A stretch of 64,000 bases of DNA from Microbispora catharanthi (GTDB lineage Bacteria; Actinomycetota; Actinomycetes; Streptosporangiales; Streptosporangiaceae): assembly GCF_006334915.2 (NCBI RefSeq), contig NZ_VDMA02000004.1, forward strand, positions 422,821 through 486,820. The letters run 5' to 3'. Position numbers and translations under genes: made by a program. The notes under the pieces were generated by a model, which was not told the DNA's origin, did no database searches, and saw only the letters and a list, made by a program, of their open reading frames with translations. Of the stretch, positions 24,393 to 32,333 are shown piece after piece; positions within the stretch are counted from its first letter, which is position 1; the number at the start of each line of letters is the position of its first letter.

Positions 24393-25379
24393 GTGAACGC
24401 CCAATACCCGGTGGCGCGGCCCCGGCGGCTGCGCCGTACCGCCGCGATGCGCCGGATGGTCGCGGGGACGCGGCTGCACCCGGCCGAGTTCATCCTGCCG
24501 ATGTTCGTCAAGGAGGGCATCGCCGAGCCGCAGCCGGTGGGCTCCATGCCCGGGGTCGTCCAGCACACCCGCGAGTCGCTGCGCAAGGCGGCCCACGAGG
24601 CGGCCGAGGCCGGCGTGGGCGGGATCATGCTGTTCGGGATTCCCGCGCACAAGGACGCCCGGGGCTCGGGCGCCGACGACCCGGACGGCATCGTCCAGGT
24701 GGCGCTGCGCGACCTCGCCTCCGACCTGGGCGACGCGCTGGTGCTGATGACCGACACCTGCCTGGACGAGTACACCGACCACGGCCATTGCGGCCTGCTG
24801 ACGGCCGACGGCGAGGTGGACAACGACGCGACGCTGGAGCGCTACGCGTCGGCGGCGGTCGCGCAGGCGGCGGCCGGCTCCAGGATGATCGCGCCCAGCG
24901 GCATGATGGACGGCCAGGTGGGCGCCATCCGGGCGGCCCTCGACGCCGGCGGCTTCGCCGAGATCCCGATCCTGGCGTACGCCGCCAAGTACGCCTCCGG
25001 GTTCTACGGGCCGTTCCGCGACGCCGCGGAGTGCGCGCCGCAGTTCGGCGACCGCAGCGCCTACCAGCAGGACCCGGCCGGTCCGATCGGCGAGGCGCTG
25101 CGCGAGGTGCGCCTCGACCTGGCCGAGGGCGCGGACGCCGTCATGGTCAAGCCCGCCCTCGCCTACCTCGACATCCTGCGGCAGGTGCGCGACACCGTCG
25201 AGGTGCCGGTCGTGGCCTACCAGGTCAGCGGCGAGTACGCGATGGTCGAGGCGGCGGCGGCCAACGGCTGGATCGACCGGGAGCGGGTGATCATGGAGTC
25301 GCTGATCGCGATCCGCCGCGCCGGTGCCGACATGATCCTCACTTACTGGGCCACCGAGGTCGCCCGCGGACTATCCTGA
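24393..25379 (+). CDS. hemB: Delta-aminolevulinic acid dehydratase (porphobilinogen synthase)
   Basis: A 328-residue enzyme condensing two 5-aminolevulinates to porphobilinogen. Both Schiff-base lysines are visible, in LAYAAKYASGFYG and ADAVMVKPALAYLD. The metal-binding stretch reads TCLDEYTDHGHCG: Cys, Asp, Cys where the classical zinc enzymes have three Cys and the magnesium type has Asp residues, so this is a hybrid site. The GTG at 24393 follows GGGGAG; the open frame extends further upstream across the hairpin but without support. It belongs with the rex-hem cluster and supplies HemC. Confidence 0.96.
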   Translation: MNAQYPVARPRRLRRTAAMRRMVAGTRLHPAEFILPMFVKEGIAEPQPVGSMPGVVQHTRESLRKAAHEAAEAGVGGIMLFGIPAHKDARGSGADDPDGIVQVALRDLASDLGDALVLMTDTCLDEYTDHGHCGLLTADGEVDNDATLERYASAAVAQAAAGSRMIAPSGMMDGQVGAIRAALDAGGFAEIPILAYAAKYASGFYGPFRDAAECAPQFGDRSAYQQDPAGPIGEALREVRLDLAEGADAVMVKPALAYLDILRQVRDTVEVPVVAYQVSGEYAMVEAAAANGWIDRERVIMESLIAIRRAGADMILTYWATEVARGLS

Positions 25380-25431
25380 CACCTCATCAGGGGGGTCCTG
25401 CCAAGCCGCAATCGGGCAGAAGGCATTATCA

Positions 25432-25441
25432 GGTACGTACC
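25432..25441. other. 10-base palindrome before the primase-like gene
   Basis: GGTACGTACC is a perfect palindrome 35 bases before the GTG at 25477 and could be a regulatory site; no regulator can be assigned. Confidence 0.25.
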
Positions 25442-25476
25442 GCGAGCATCTTGCGTATCGCAGGAGGGCAGCGGGT

Positions 25477-26145
25477 GTGACGCTTGTGGGGAGGAGCGCC
25501 ATGGTGGGGGTACCGCTGGCCCGACGTGCGAAACGGCGCGCGCATCACGCGCCGCGCAAGATGACGTCGGTGCTCGAGTACGCGCAGTTGGGCTGGGCGA
25601 GCTGTATGGGCGCCCACCCGCTGAGCGAGGGAGGCAGGGCGTGCTCCTGCGACCGGGTCGGCTGTCCCGACCCCGGCATGCACCCGCTGTCGCCCGCGTG
25701 GCAGATGCAGGCCACGACGGACACGGCGCTGCTCACGCGGTGGTGGAAACAGGATCCGGACGCGAACGTGATCCTGCCCACCGGCAGGGTGTTCGACGTG
25801 TTCGACGTACCGGCCTCGGCGGGCCGTCCCGCCCTGGCCGCCATGGACGCCGCAGGCTTCGACACGGGCCCGGTCGCCGAGAACGGCGACCGGGTGCTTT
25901 TTTTCGTGGCCACGCGTGGGGCTCCCGAGGACGAGGACGAGTGGTGGTCCTGCAGCCTCGACGCGGGACCCGAGACGATCGACAGCACGCCGGGGCTGCG
26001 CTGGCACTGCCGGGACAGCTACGTGCTCGCGCCGCCGTCCACCACGCCCTCGGGCGGGGTCGTGAGCTGGATCAGGCCCCCCGACGGGCGTCCGCTGCCC
26101 GACCCGCTGCGCGTGCTCGACCTGCTCGCCGACTTCTGCGAGTAG
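25477..26145 (+). CDS. Primase/polymerase N-terminal-domain-like protein
   Basis: A 222-residue soluble protein. Near residue 50 it has a Cys/His cluster (CSCDRVGCPDPGMHP) followed by a Trp-rich WWKQDPDANV segment, as in the prim-pol N-terminal domain of plasmid and phage primases. The catalytic D-x-D of active prim-pols is not clearly kept: the matching stretch reads GRVFDVFDVPAS. It may therefore be a non-catalytic derivative. AGGAGG lies nine bases before the GTG at 25477; a second good site (GGGGAGGAG) precedes ATG 25501. Chromosomal position within the hem region, between hemB and hemL, argues for a conserved housekeeping gene rather than a mobile one. Function unknown. Confidence 0.72.
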   Translation: MTLVGRSAMVGVPLARRAKRRAHHAPRKMTSVLEYAQLGWASCMGAHPLSEGGRACSCDRVGCPDPGMHPLSPAWQMQATTDTALLTRWWKQDPDANVILPTGRVFDVFDVPASAGRPALAAMDAAGFDTGPVAENGDRVLFFVATRGAPEDEDEWWSCSLDAGPETIDSTPGLRWHCRDSYVLAPPSTTPSGGVVSWIRPPDGRPLPDPLRVLDLLADFCE

Positions 26146-26190
26146 TTCCCGGTAGGGGCTCCGCACGGGTGGGCCCGTAATCTGGAGGGC

Positions 26191-27486
26191 GTGACTCGCA
26201 CGCAGACCTCCGAGGACCTGTTCGACCGCGCCCGCCGGATCGTTCCCGGCGGCGTCAACTCGCCGGTGCGCGCCTTCGGCGCCGTGGGCGGCACGCCCCG
26301 CTTCATGGCCTCCGGCGAGGGGCCGTACATCACCGACGTGGACGGCAACCGCTACGTCGACCTGGTGTGCTCCTGGGGCCCGATGATCCTCGGCCACCGC
26401 CACCCCGCTGTGGTGGAGGCCCTGGAGGAGGCCCTTTCGCGCGGCTTCTCGTTCGGCACCGCGACCGAGGGCGAGGTCCTGCTCGCCGAGGAGATCGTCT
26501 CCCGGGTCGCCCCCGTCGAGAAGGTCCGCCTGGTCAGCTCCGGCACCGAGGCCACCATGTCCGCCGTACGGCTGGCCCGCGGTTTCACCGGGCGGGCGAA
26601 GGTCGTGAAGTTCGCCGGCTGCTACCACGGGCACGTGGACGCGCTGCTGGCCTCGGCCGGGTCCGGGGTCGTCACCTTCGGCCTGCCCGACACCCCCGGC
26701 GTCACCGGCGCCTCGGCGGCCGACACGATCGTCCTGCCGTACAACTCGGTCGAGGCGGTAGAGGAGGCGTTCCGCACGTTCGAGGTCGCCTGCGTGATCA
26801 CCGAGGCGTGCCCGGCGAACATGGGCGTCGTGCCGCCCGCGGACGGCTTCAACCGGCGCCTGCGCGAGCTGTGCACCGAGCACGGCGCGTTGCTGATCAT
26901 CGACGAGGTGCTGACCGGCTTCCGCGTGTCCGCCTCCGGCTGGTACGGCATCGACCCCGTCGAGGCCGACCTCATGACGTTCGGCAAGGTCATGGGCGGC
27001 GGTCTGCCCGCCGCCGCGTTCGGCGGGCGGGCGGAGGTCATGGCCGCGCTCGCCCCCGAGGGGCCCGTCTACCAGGCCGGCACGCTGTCGGGCAACCCGC
27101 TCGCCTGCGCGGCCGGGCTGGCCACGCTGGGTGCCTGCGACGACGACGTGTACGACAGGATCGACGCGTCCGCGCTGGTCATCGGCAGGGCCGCCTCCGA
27201 CGCGCTGGCCGCCGCCGGGGTCCCGCACCGCCTCCAGCGGGCCGGGAACCTCTTCTCGATCTTCTTCACCGACACCCCGGTCACCGACTTCGACTCGGCC
27301 CGGACGCAGAACACCGACGCGTACCGCGCGTTCTTCCACAGCATGCTCGACCAGGGCGTCTACCTGCCGCCGTCGGCGTACGAGGCGTGGTTCCTGTCGG
27401 CCGCCCACGACGACGAGGCGCTCACCCGGGTGGCCGAGGCCCTGCCCCTGGCCGCCAAGGCCGCCGCCCAGGCCGCCGGGGTCTGA
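26191..27486 (+). CDS. hemL: Glutamate-1-semialdehyde 2,1-aminomutase
   Basis: A 431-residue PLP enzyme of aminotransferase class III that converts the HemA product to 5-aminolevulinate. The PLP lysine is in [19 protein letters not shown] near residue 267; upstream are [16 protein letters not shown] (phosphate-binding) and [10 protein letters not shown] (the PLP-ring Asp). The GTG start follows GGAGGG, and TAATCT at 26178-26183 sits eight bases before it, so initiation may be leaderless or use the internal site. It is convergent with a Uma2 gene two bases away and completes the C5 pathway set hemA, C, D, B, L. Confidence 0.96.
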   Translation: MTRTQTSEDLFDRARRIVPGGVNSPVRAFGAVGGTPRFMASGEGPYITDVDGNRYVDLVCSWGPMILGHRHPAVVEALEEALSRGFSFGTATEGEVLLAEEIVSRVAPVEKVRLVSSGTEATMSAVRLARGFTGRAKVVKFAGCYHGHVDALLASAGSGVVTFGLPDTPGVTGASAADTIVLPYNSVEAVEEAFRTFEVACVITEACPANMGVVPPADGFNRRLRELCTEHGALLIIDEVLTGFRVSASGWYGIDPVEADLMTFGKVMGGGLPAAAFGGRAEVMAALAPEGPVYQAGTLSGNPLACAAGLATLGACDDDVYDRIDASALVIGRAASDALAAAGVPHRLQRAGNLFSIFFTDTPVTDFDSARTQNTDAYRAFFHSMLDQGVYLPPSAYEAWFLSAAHDDEALTRVAEALPLAAKAAAQAAGV

Positions 27487-27487
27487 C

Positions 27488-28084
27488 TCACTTCACCAGC
27501 TGATCGAGATCCACCTCGAAAGGGAAGGGCACCTGCACCGCCAGGTGCCCGTGGTGGATCCCGGTCGGCGTGTACACGCCCGTGGCGGGGTCCCGTTCGT
27601 ACACGTAGACGACGGGACGCCCGTCGCTCTCCTCCACCCGCCAGAAGTGCGGGATGCCCGCCTCGGCGTACCGCAGCGGCTTGAGTTTGCGGTCGCGCTC
27701 CACCGACTCGGGGGAGACGATCTCGACCACGAGATGGACCTCTCGCGACTCGTAGAAAGTACGCGCGTTGTCCGCCGCGGCCTCGGCGTCGATGACCATC
27801 AGATCCGGGCACGGACGCGTCCGAGGGCCCAGCTTGACGTCCATGCGATGGACTGCCGCCAGATAGCCGGGAGCCTGGTCGTCGAGGCGCTTGGTGAACT
27901 CCTGGATCAAGCGCTGGTGGAACCGCTGTTGCGGGGCCATGAAGACGAGCGCTCCGTCGATCAGTTCCACGTGCCGGAAGAAGTCGGGCTCGCCGTTCGG
28001 ACCCTCACAGGGCAGATGATCGAGGTCGTCCACGCTCCACCCCCAGGGAGGCGGTGCCGGCCAGTACTCGAACGCGCTGCTCAC
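27488..28084 (-). CDS. Uma2 family endonuclease-like protein (DUF820)
   Basis: A 198-residue protein of the Uma2/DUF820 family, with a restriction-endonuclease-like core: PDLMVIDAEA, then HLVVEIVSPESVERD and a Lys-rich K-L-K-P-L region giving the PD-(D/E)xK pattern. These proteins are very abundant in cyanobacteria and actinomycetes but have no settled physiological role. It is convergent with hemL and is a stand-alone gene. The start ATG opens with the typical low-complexity N-terminus ending before GWSVDDLDHLP. Confidence 0.85.
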   Translation of the reverse strand: MSSAFEYWPAPPPWGWSVDDLDHLPCEGPNGEPDFFRHVELIDGALVFMAPQQRFHQRLIQEFTKRLDDQAPGYLAAVHRMDVKLGPRTRPCPDLMVIDAEAAADNARTFYESREVHLVVEIVSPESVERDRKLKPLRYAEAGIPHFWRVEESDGRPVVYVYERDPATGVYTPTGIHHGHLAVQVPFPFEVDLDQLVK

Positions 28085-28136
28085 GTCAGGCAGTGTAGTG
28101 ACGAGACCGTCACTCCGCGTGTAGACCGGGGGTGGG

Positions 28137-29030
28137 TCAGCGGGAGGCGGGGAGGGGGTGCTTTTGGGAGGCGGGAGCCGTACGGCGGCGTGAGTTGGCG
28201 AGCAGGAGGCCGGCGAGGATGAGGACGCCCGCGGCGACCGTGAGAGGGGAGATCGGCTCTCCGGTGAACAGCGCGGCGGAGGCGATGCCGAAGACCGGCA
28301 CGAGCAGACTGTACGGCGCGACCACCGAGGCGTCGTAGCGCGCCAGCAGCCACCCCCACACGGCGAAGCCGCCGAGCGTGGACAGGAACGCGGTGTAGAG
28401 CACGGCCCCCACGGCCTCGGCCGTGAACGACGTCAGCGAGGACGGTCCCTCGGTCACCAGGGAAAGCACCAGGAGGGGCGGCGCCGAGACCGCGCTGACC
28501 CAGACCATGAACCGCAGGGAGTCGGGCGGCGCGGCCTTGCGGGTGGCGACGTTGCCGAGCCCCCACCCGGCCGCCGCGCCGACGCACAGCAGGAACGCCC
28601 CGAAGGGGATCGCCCCCGACCTCGCGGCGACGCCTGCCGCGATCAGGCCGAGGCCGCCGAAGGCCACCGCCATCCCGGCGATCCGCCGAGGGCCGAGCCG
28701 TTCGCCCAGCAGCGCGGTCGCGAACAGCGCGGTGAACACGGCCTGCACCTGGATGACCAAGGAGGTCAGCCCGGCAGGCATCCCGGCGCGCATTCCGAGC
28801 AGGAGCAGGCCGTACTGGGCGACGCCCAGCGACGCGCCGGTGGCCAGCACCCACCGCCAGGGCACGCGCGGCCCTCCGGCGACCAGTACGGCGGGGAAGG
28901 CGGCCAGCAGGAACCGGAGTGCGGCGTACGTCAGCGGCGGGTAGTGCTTCAGGCCCGTCTGCATCACGACGAAGTTGACGCCCCAGACGGCCGCGAGCGC
29001 GACGGCGAGGGCCAGGTGGCGGGGGCGCAT
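28137..29030 (-). CDS. EamA/DMT-superfamily transporter
   Basis: A 297-residue protein with ten predicted transmembrane helices in two EamA repeats (residues 7-140 and 150-285), typical of 10-TMS drug/metabolite exporters. A divergent LysR-type regulator lies about 220 bases upstream, separated by a 37-codon open frame and an 11-base tandem repeat. The pairing suggests metabolite or amino-acid efflux induced by the regulator; the substrate is not readable. Distinct from the RarD-type paralogue at 60727-61641. Confidence 0.88.
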   Translation of the reverse strand: MRPRHLALAVALAAVWGVNFVVMQTGLKHYPPLTYAALRFLLAAFPAVLVAGGPRVPWRWVLATGASLGVAQYGLLLLGMRAGMPAGLTSLVIQVQAVFTALFATALLGERLGPRRIAGMAVAFGGLGLIAAGVAARSGAIPFGAFLLCVGAAAGWGLGNVATRKAAPPDSLRFMVWVSAVSAPPLLVLSLVTEGPSSLTSFTAEAVGAVLYTAFLSTLGGFAVWGWLLARYDASVVAPYSLLVPVFGIASAALFTGEPISPLTVAAGVLILAGLLLANSRRRTAPASQKHPLPASR

Positions 29031-29038
29031 GGATCAGA

Positions 29039-29071
29039 GGGAGATCAGCGGGAGATCGGCGGGAGATCAGC
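29039..29071. repeat. Three 11-base tandem repeats
   Basis: GGGAGATCAGC, GGGAGATCGGC and GGGAGATCAGC occupy 29039-29049, 29050-29060 and 29061-29071, just upstream of the EamA gene. The last unit contains the stop codon of the 37-codon frame on the minus strand. Confidence 0.8.
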
Positions 29072-29180
29072 GCGAGGGACGGCGCTCGCGGGTCTGCCTG
29101 GCCTGCCTCGCCAGCGTCTCCAGATAGGAGGTCTGCTCGGAACGGGTGGACTTCGTGAAGAGCTTGTTGAAGATTCGCAT
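29067..29180 (-). CDS. Possible 37-residue basic small protein
   Basis: An ATG-to-TGA frame encoding 37 residues that starts MRIFNKLFTKSTRSEQTSYL and continues with a Glu/Arg-rich helix ending in ERRPSR. Third-position GC is high, as in real genes here, and it lies on the same strand as the EamA gene between it and LysR. No family is recognised. It could be a small amphipathic peptide, an uORF-like leader of the exporter, or chance. Confidence 0.4.
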   Translation of the reverse strand: MRIFNKLFTKSTRSEQTSYLETLARQARQTRERRPSR

Positions 29181-29253
29181 GTCTATATCGTCGCATCGCT
29201 AAACAGTTGAGCGCAAACAAGTTTTTCTAAGCAGCACGGTTTAGACTGTCTAC

Positions 29254-30162
29254 ATGTTGGACCTGAACCGGTTGAAGGCACTGCACGCCGTGTCGGTCTA
29301 CGGCTCCGTGGGCGCGGCGGCCGAGGCGCTGATGGTCACCCCTTCGGCGATCTCCCAGCAGCTCGCGAAGCTCGAACGGGAGACCGGCGCCGTCCTGATC
29401 GAGCGCAACGGGCGCGGCGTCAAGCTGACCGACGCCGCCGGGCTGCTCGCCGAGCACGCCGAGCGCATCCTCGCGCTCGTGGAGACGGCGGAGGCCGACT
29501 TCGAGGCGCTGCGCGGGGCGGTGGTCGGCAAGCTGACCATGGCCGCCTTCCCCACCGCGGCCCGGGGCATCGTGCCGCGCGCCCTGACCACGCTCAAGAG
29601 GCAGCATCCCGATCTCGACCTGCTCGTCTACGAGAGGGAGCCGGAGCGGCAGATCCGCGAACTGGCACGCGGCGACCTCGACCTCGCCGTCCTGCAGGAC
29701 TGGCTCAACCGGCCGATGGCGCTGCCCGAGGGCCTGTCGCGCACGGCGCTGCTCGACGACGTGGCCGACGTCGTCGTGCCGGCCGACCACCCCCTGGTGA
29801 ACGCCGACCGGGTGCGGCTGAGCGACCTCGCCGGCGACAACTGGATCAGCTCGACCCCCGGCACGGTGTGTCACGACTTCCTGGTGTTCCTGCTGCGTTC
29901 CGAGGAGCGGGAGCCGCGGATCGTCTGCATGGCCGACGAGTACCCCACCCAGCTCGCGCTGGTCGCCGAGGGCCACGGCTGCGCGCTCATCCCCCGGCTG
30001 GGCCGGGGACCGCTGCCCGAGGGCGTCGCCGTCCTGGCCGTCCAGCCGCCGCCGGTGCGGCGCATCTACGCGGTCTGGCGCACCGACGCCGCCCGGCGTC
30101 CCGCGATCCGCGCCGCCGCCGACGCGCTGCGCTCCGCGTGCTCAGAGCTGCTCGGCGGGTAG
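29254..30162 (+). CDS. LysR family transcriptional regulator
   Basis: A 302-residue LysR protein: N-terminal winged HTH (residues 1-60, AAAEALMVTPSAISQQLAKLE) and a two-lobed effector domain with the EYPTQLALVAEGHGCALIP region near the C-terminus. TAGACT at 29242-29247 lies just before the ATG, suggesting a very short or absent leader. An inverted pair CTAAAC (29199-29204) / GTTTAG (29239-29244) in the divergent region could be the binding site. It probably controls the divergent EamA exporter, by analogy with LysG-LysE pairs; that is inference. Confidence 0.9.
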   Translation: MLDLNRLKALHAVSVYGSVGAAAEALMVTPSAISQQLAKLERETGAVLIERNGRGVKLTDAAGLLAEHAERILALVETAEADFEALRGAVVGKLTMAAFPTAARGIVPRALTTLKRQHPDLDLLVYEREPERQIRELARGDLDLAVLQDWLNRPMALPEGLSRTALLDDVADVVVPADHPLVNADRVRLSDLAGDNWISSTPGTVCHDFLVFLLRSEEREPRIVCMADEYPTQLALVAEGHGCALIPRLGRGPLPEGVAVLAVQPPPVRRIYAVWRTDAARRPAIRAAADALRSACSELLGG

Positions 30163-30174
30163 GCTGTCCAGGTC

Positions 30175-30915
30175 ATGACAGAGATGACCATCGTTCACCT
30201 GCTCCGGCACGGTGAGGTTCACAATCCCCGTGGGGTCCTGTACGGCAGGCTGCCGGGCTACCACCTGTCCGAGACCGGCCGCCGGATGGCCGAGGTGGTC
30301 GCCAAGGCCGTCGGGGGCAGGGACATCGTCGCGGTGTGGAGCTCGCCCATGGAGCGCGCCCAGGAGACCGCGGCGCCGGCCGCCCTGGCCTTGGGTCTGG
30401 AGGTGGCGACCGACGAGCGGCTGATCGAGGCGGGCAACGTCTTCGAGGGTCTTCGGATGACCGGGAGCGACAACGTCTTCCGCGACCCCCGCTCCTACCG
30501 CCACTTCAGGAACCCGTTCCGTCCGTCGTGGGGCGAGGCGTACACCGAGGTCGTGGCGCGCATGAAGGCGGTCGTGGACGACGCGCGGGCGGCGGCGCGC
30601 GGCCACGAGGCACTGCTCGTCAGCCACCAGCTGCCCATCTGGATCATCCGGCTGGCGGCCGAGGGCAGGCGGCTCTGGCATGACCCACGCCGCCGCCAGT
30701 GCGCGCTCGCCAGCCTCACCAGCCTGACCTTCGAGGGCGATCGGCTCATCAGCGTCGGCTACAGCGAGCCCGCGGGTGCGCTGCTCAGGGCCGGTGCGCC
30801 GCCGCAGGGTGAGGCCGCGCTGTTCGACAAGGCCGACGAGGCGCTCCCGGAGGCCCTTCGGGCGGGCTCGGAGGACGAGGAGACGCCCGGACCGCGATCC
30901 GTCCCCGGCGTGTGA
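30175..30915 (+). CDS. Histidine phosphatase family protein
   Basis: A 246-residue phosphoglycerate-mutase-like phosphatase with RHGE at residues 11-14, an arginine pocket (SSPMERAQET) and the second catalytic His in LLVSHQLPIWI. The C-terminal 45 residues are a disordered Ala/Glu-rich tail. It opens the cytochrome c maturation gene string (TlpA, CcdA, ResB, CcsB), an association I recall in other actinomycetes, but no role in haem-protein assembly is established. TAGGCT at 30161-30166 lies eight bases before the ATG. Confidence 0.9.
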   Translation: MTEMTIVHLLRHGEVHNPRGVLYGRLPGYHLSETGRRMAEVVAKAVGGRDIVAVWSSPMERAQETAAPAALALGLEVATDERLIEAGNVFEGLRMTGSDNVFRDPRSYRHFRNPFRPSWGEAYTEVVARMKAVVDDARAAARGHEALLVSHQLPIWIIRLAAEGRRLWHDPRRRQCALASLTSLTFEGDRLISVGYSEPAGALLRAGAPPQGEAALFDKADEALPEALRAGSEDEETPGPRSVPGV

Positions 30916-30991
30916 CCCGCCGAACGGGGCACCCGCACCGGTCGGTAGGCTTACAGCTCTACCGGTTGTAGTACAAGGAGATCCTCCTCCC

Positions 30992-31060
30992 GTGTCCGCC
31001 AAGCGCCTGTCCGCCAACCGCGTGACCGCCAACCGCGCCACCGCCAAGCGTCTGACCGCG
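30992..31060 (+). repeat. 15-base tandem repeat starting at the tlpA start codon
   Basis: Units begin at 30992, 31007, 31022 and 31037, with a partial fifth at 31052. Each holds (T/A)CCGCCAA(G/C)CG. The first and third units begin with GTG. Confidence 0.85.
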
Positions 31061-31609
31061 CTCGTCGCCGCGGCCGTGGCCGCGACGACCCTCGCCGGCT
31101 GCGCGGGCGGTCAGGCGGCCCAGCCTCGCTCCGGCGACACGCGCTTCGTCGCGGGGGACGGTCGTGTCGAGTTCTTCGCCGCCGCGCAGCGCCACAAGGC
31201 GCCCGTGATCGAGGGGCAGACCCTCGACGGCGGCACGGCCTCGCTGACCGCGGGCAAGGTCCACGTGCTGAACTTCTGGGCCTCTTGGTGCGCGCCCTGC
31301 CGGGCGGAGGCGCCCACGCTCAAGGACATCGCGGCGACCACCAAGTCCAAGGGCGTGGAGTTCCTCGGCGTCAACTTCAAGGACCTCGAGGCGTCCGCGC
31401 AGGCGTACGACCGGGCGGTCAAGCCGGGCTACCCGAGCATCTACGACCAGAGCGGCAAGGTGCTGCTGCAGTTCCAGGGCACGGTGCCGCCCGCCGCCAT
31501 CCCCTCCACGTTGATCATCGACGCCCAGGGCCGCATCGCCGCCCGCGCGCTCGGCGCGGTCAAGTACGACGACCTGCTGTCGGCCGTCACCAAGGTGACC
31601 GATGAGTGA
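30992..31609 (+). CDS. TlpA/ResA-like lipoprotein thiol-disulfide oxidoreductase
   Basis: A 205-residue lipoprotein with the lipid Cys at residue 37 (LAGC) and a thioredoxin-fold domain carrying WASWCAPC with Cys100 and Cys103. Such proteins keep the apocytochrome CxxCH thiols reduced, drawing electrons from CcdA. It is followed directly by ccdA (overlap of eight bases). The signal-peptide n-region is built from four-plus copies of a pentapeptide of the type S/T-A-K/N-R-x, encoded by a 15-base tandem repeat starting at the GTG. AAGGAG lies upstream; GTG 31022 is a possible alternative start inside the repeat. Confidence 0.9.
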   Translation: MSAKRLSANRVTANRATAKRLTALVAAAVAATTLAGCAGGQAAQPRSGDTRFVAGDGRVEFFAAAQRHKAPVIEGQTLDGGTASLTAGKVHVLNFWASWCAPCRAEAPTLKDIAATTKSKGVEFLGVNFKDLEASAQAYDRAVKPGYPSIYDQSGKVLLQFQGTVPPAAIPSTLIIDAQGRIAARALGAVKYDDLLSAVTKVTDE

Positions 31610-32333
31610 CCTCGGCAGCACCGTCGCGACCGGGTCGCTGCTGCTGGCCGCGCCGATCGCGGCGGTCGCCGGGCTCGTGTCGTTCGTCTCGCCGTGCGTG
31701 CTGCCGCTGGTCCCCGGCTACCTGTCGTACGTCACGGGCATGAGCGGCGACCAGAAGCGGGGCCGGATGGTGCTCGGCAGCGCGCTCTTCGTGCTCGGGT
31801 TCGCCGTCGTGTTCGTGCTGGGGGGCGCGCTGTTCGGCGGCCTCGGCGCGGCGCTGCACGGCAACGCCGACGTGATCACCAGGGTTCTCGGCGTGGTGAC
31901 GATCGTGCTCGGGCTGGCCTTCGTGGGGATCGTCCCGGGCCTCCAGCGTGACGTGCGCATCCATCGGCTTCCCGCGGCAGGGATCGCGACGGCACCGCTG
32001 CTCGGGGTCGTCTTCGGCCTCGGCTGGACGCCGTGCATCGGCCCGACGCTGGCGGTGGTGATGACGCTCTCGGTGAACCAGGGCAGCGCGCTGCGCGGCG
32101 CCGCCCTCGCCTTCGCGTACGCGCTGGGCCTCGGCCTGCCGTTCGTGCTGGCGGGGCTGGCCTACCGGAAGGCGCTCCACACGTTCAAGGCGGTGCGCCG
32201 CCACACCCCGCTGATCACCAAGGTCGGCGGCGCGATGCTCGTGGCCGTCGGCGTGCTGCTCGTGACCGGGCAGTGGTCGGAGATCATCGTCCACCTGCAG
32301 GTGTGGGTCGGCGGCTTCAGGCCGGTGATCTGA
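31602..32333 (+). CDS. ccdA: Cytochrome c biogenesis protein CcdA
   Basis: A 243-residue membrane protein with six hydrophobic helices. Its two redox cysteines lie in VSPCVLPLVPGY and GWTPCIGPTL, one in each pseudo-symmetric half, as in CcdA/DsbD-beta. It carries electrons from cytoplasmic thioredoxin across the membrane to the TlpA-like protein encoded just upstream. The start overlaps tlpA by eight bases and the stop overlaps resB (TGATG), so the set is one translation-coupled operon. Confidence 0.95.
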   Translation: MSDLGSTVATGSLLLAAPIAAVAGLVSFVSPCVLPLVPGYLSYVTGMSGDQKRGRMVLGSALFVLGFAVVFVLGGALFGGLGAALHGNADVITRVLGVVTIVLGLAFVGIVPGLQRDVRIHRLPAAGIATAPLLGVVFGLGWTPCIGPTLAVVMTLSVNQGSALRGAALAFAYALGLGLPFVLAGLAYRKALHTFKAVRRHTPLITKVGGAMLVAVGVLLVTGQWSEIIVHLQVWVGGFRPVI

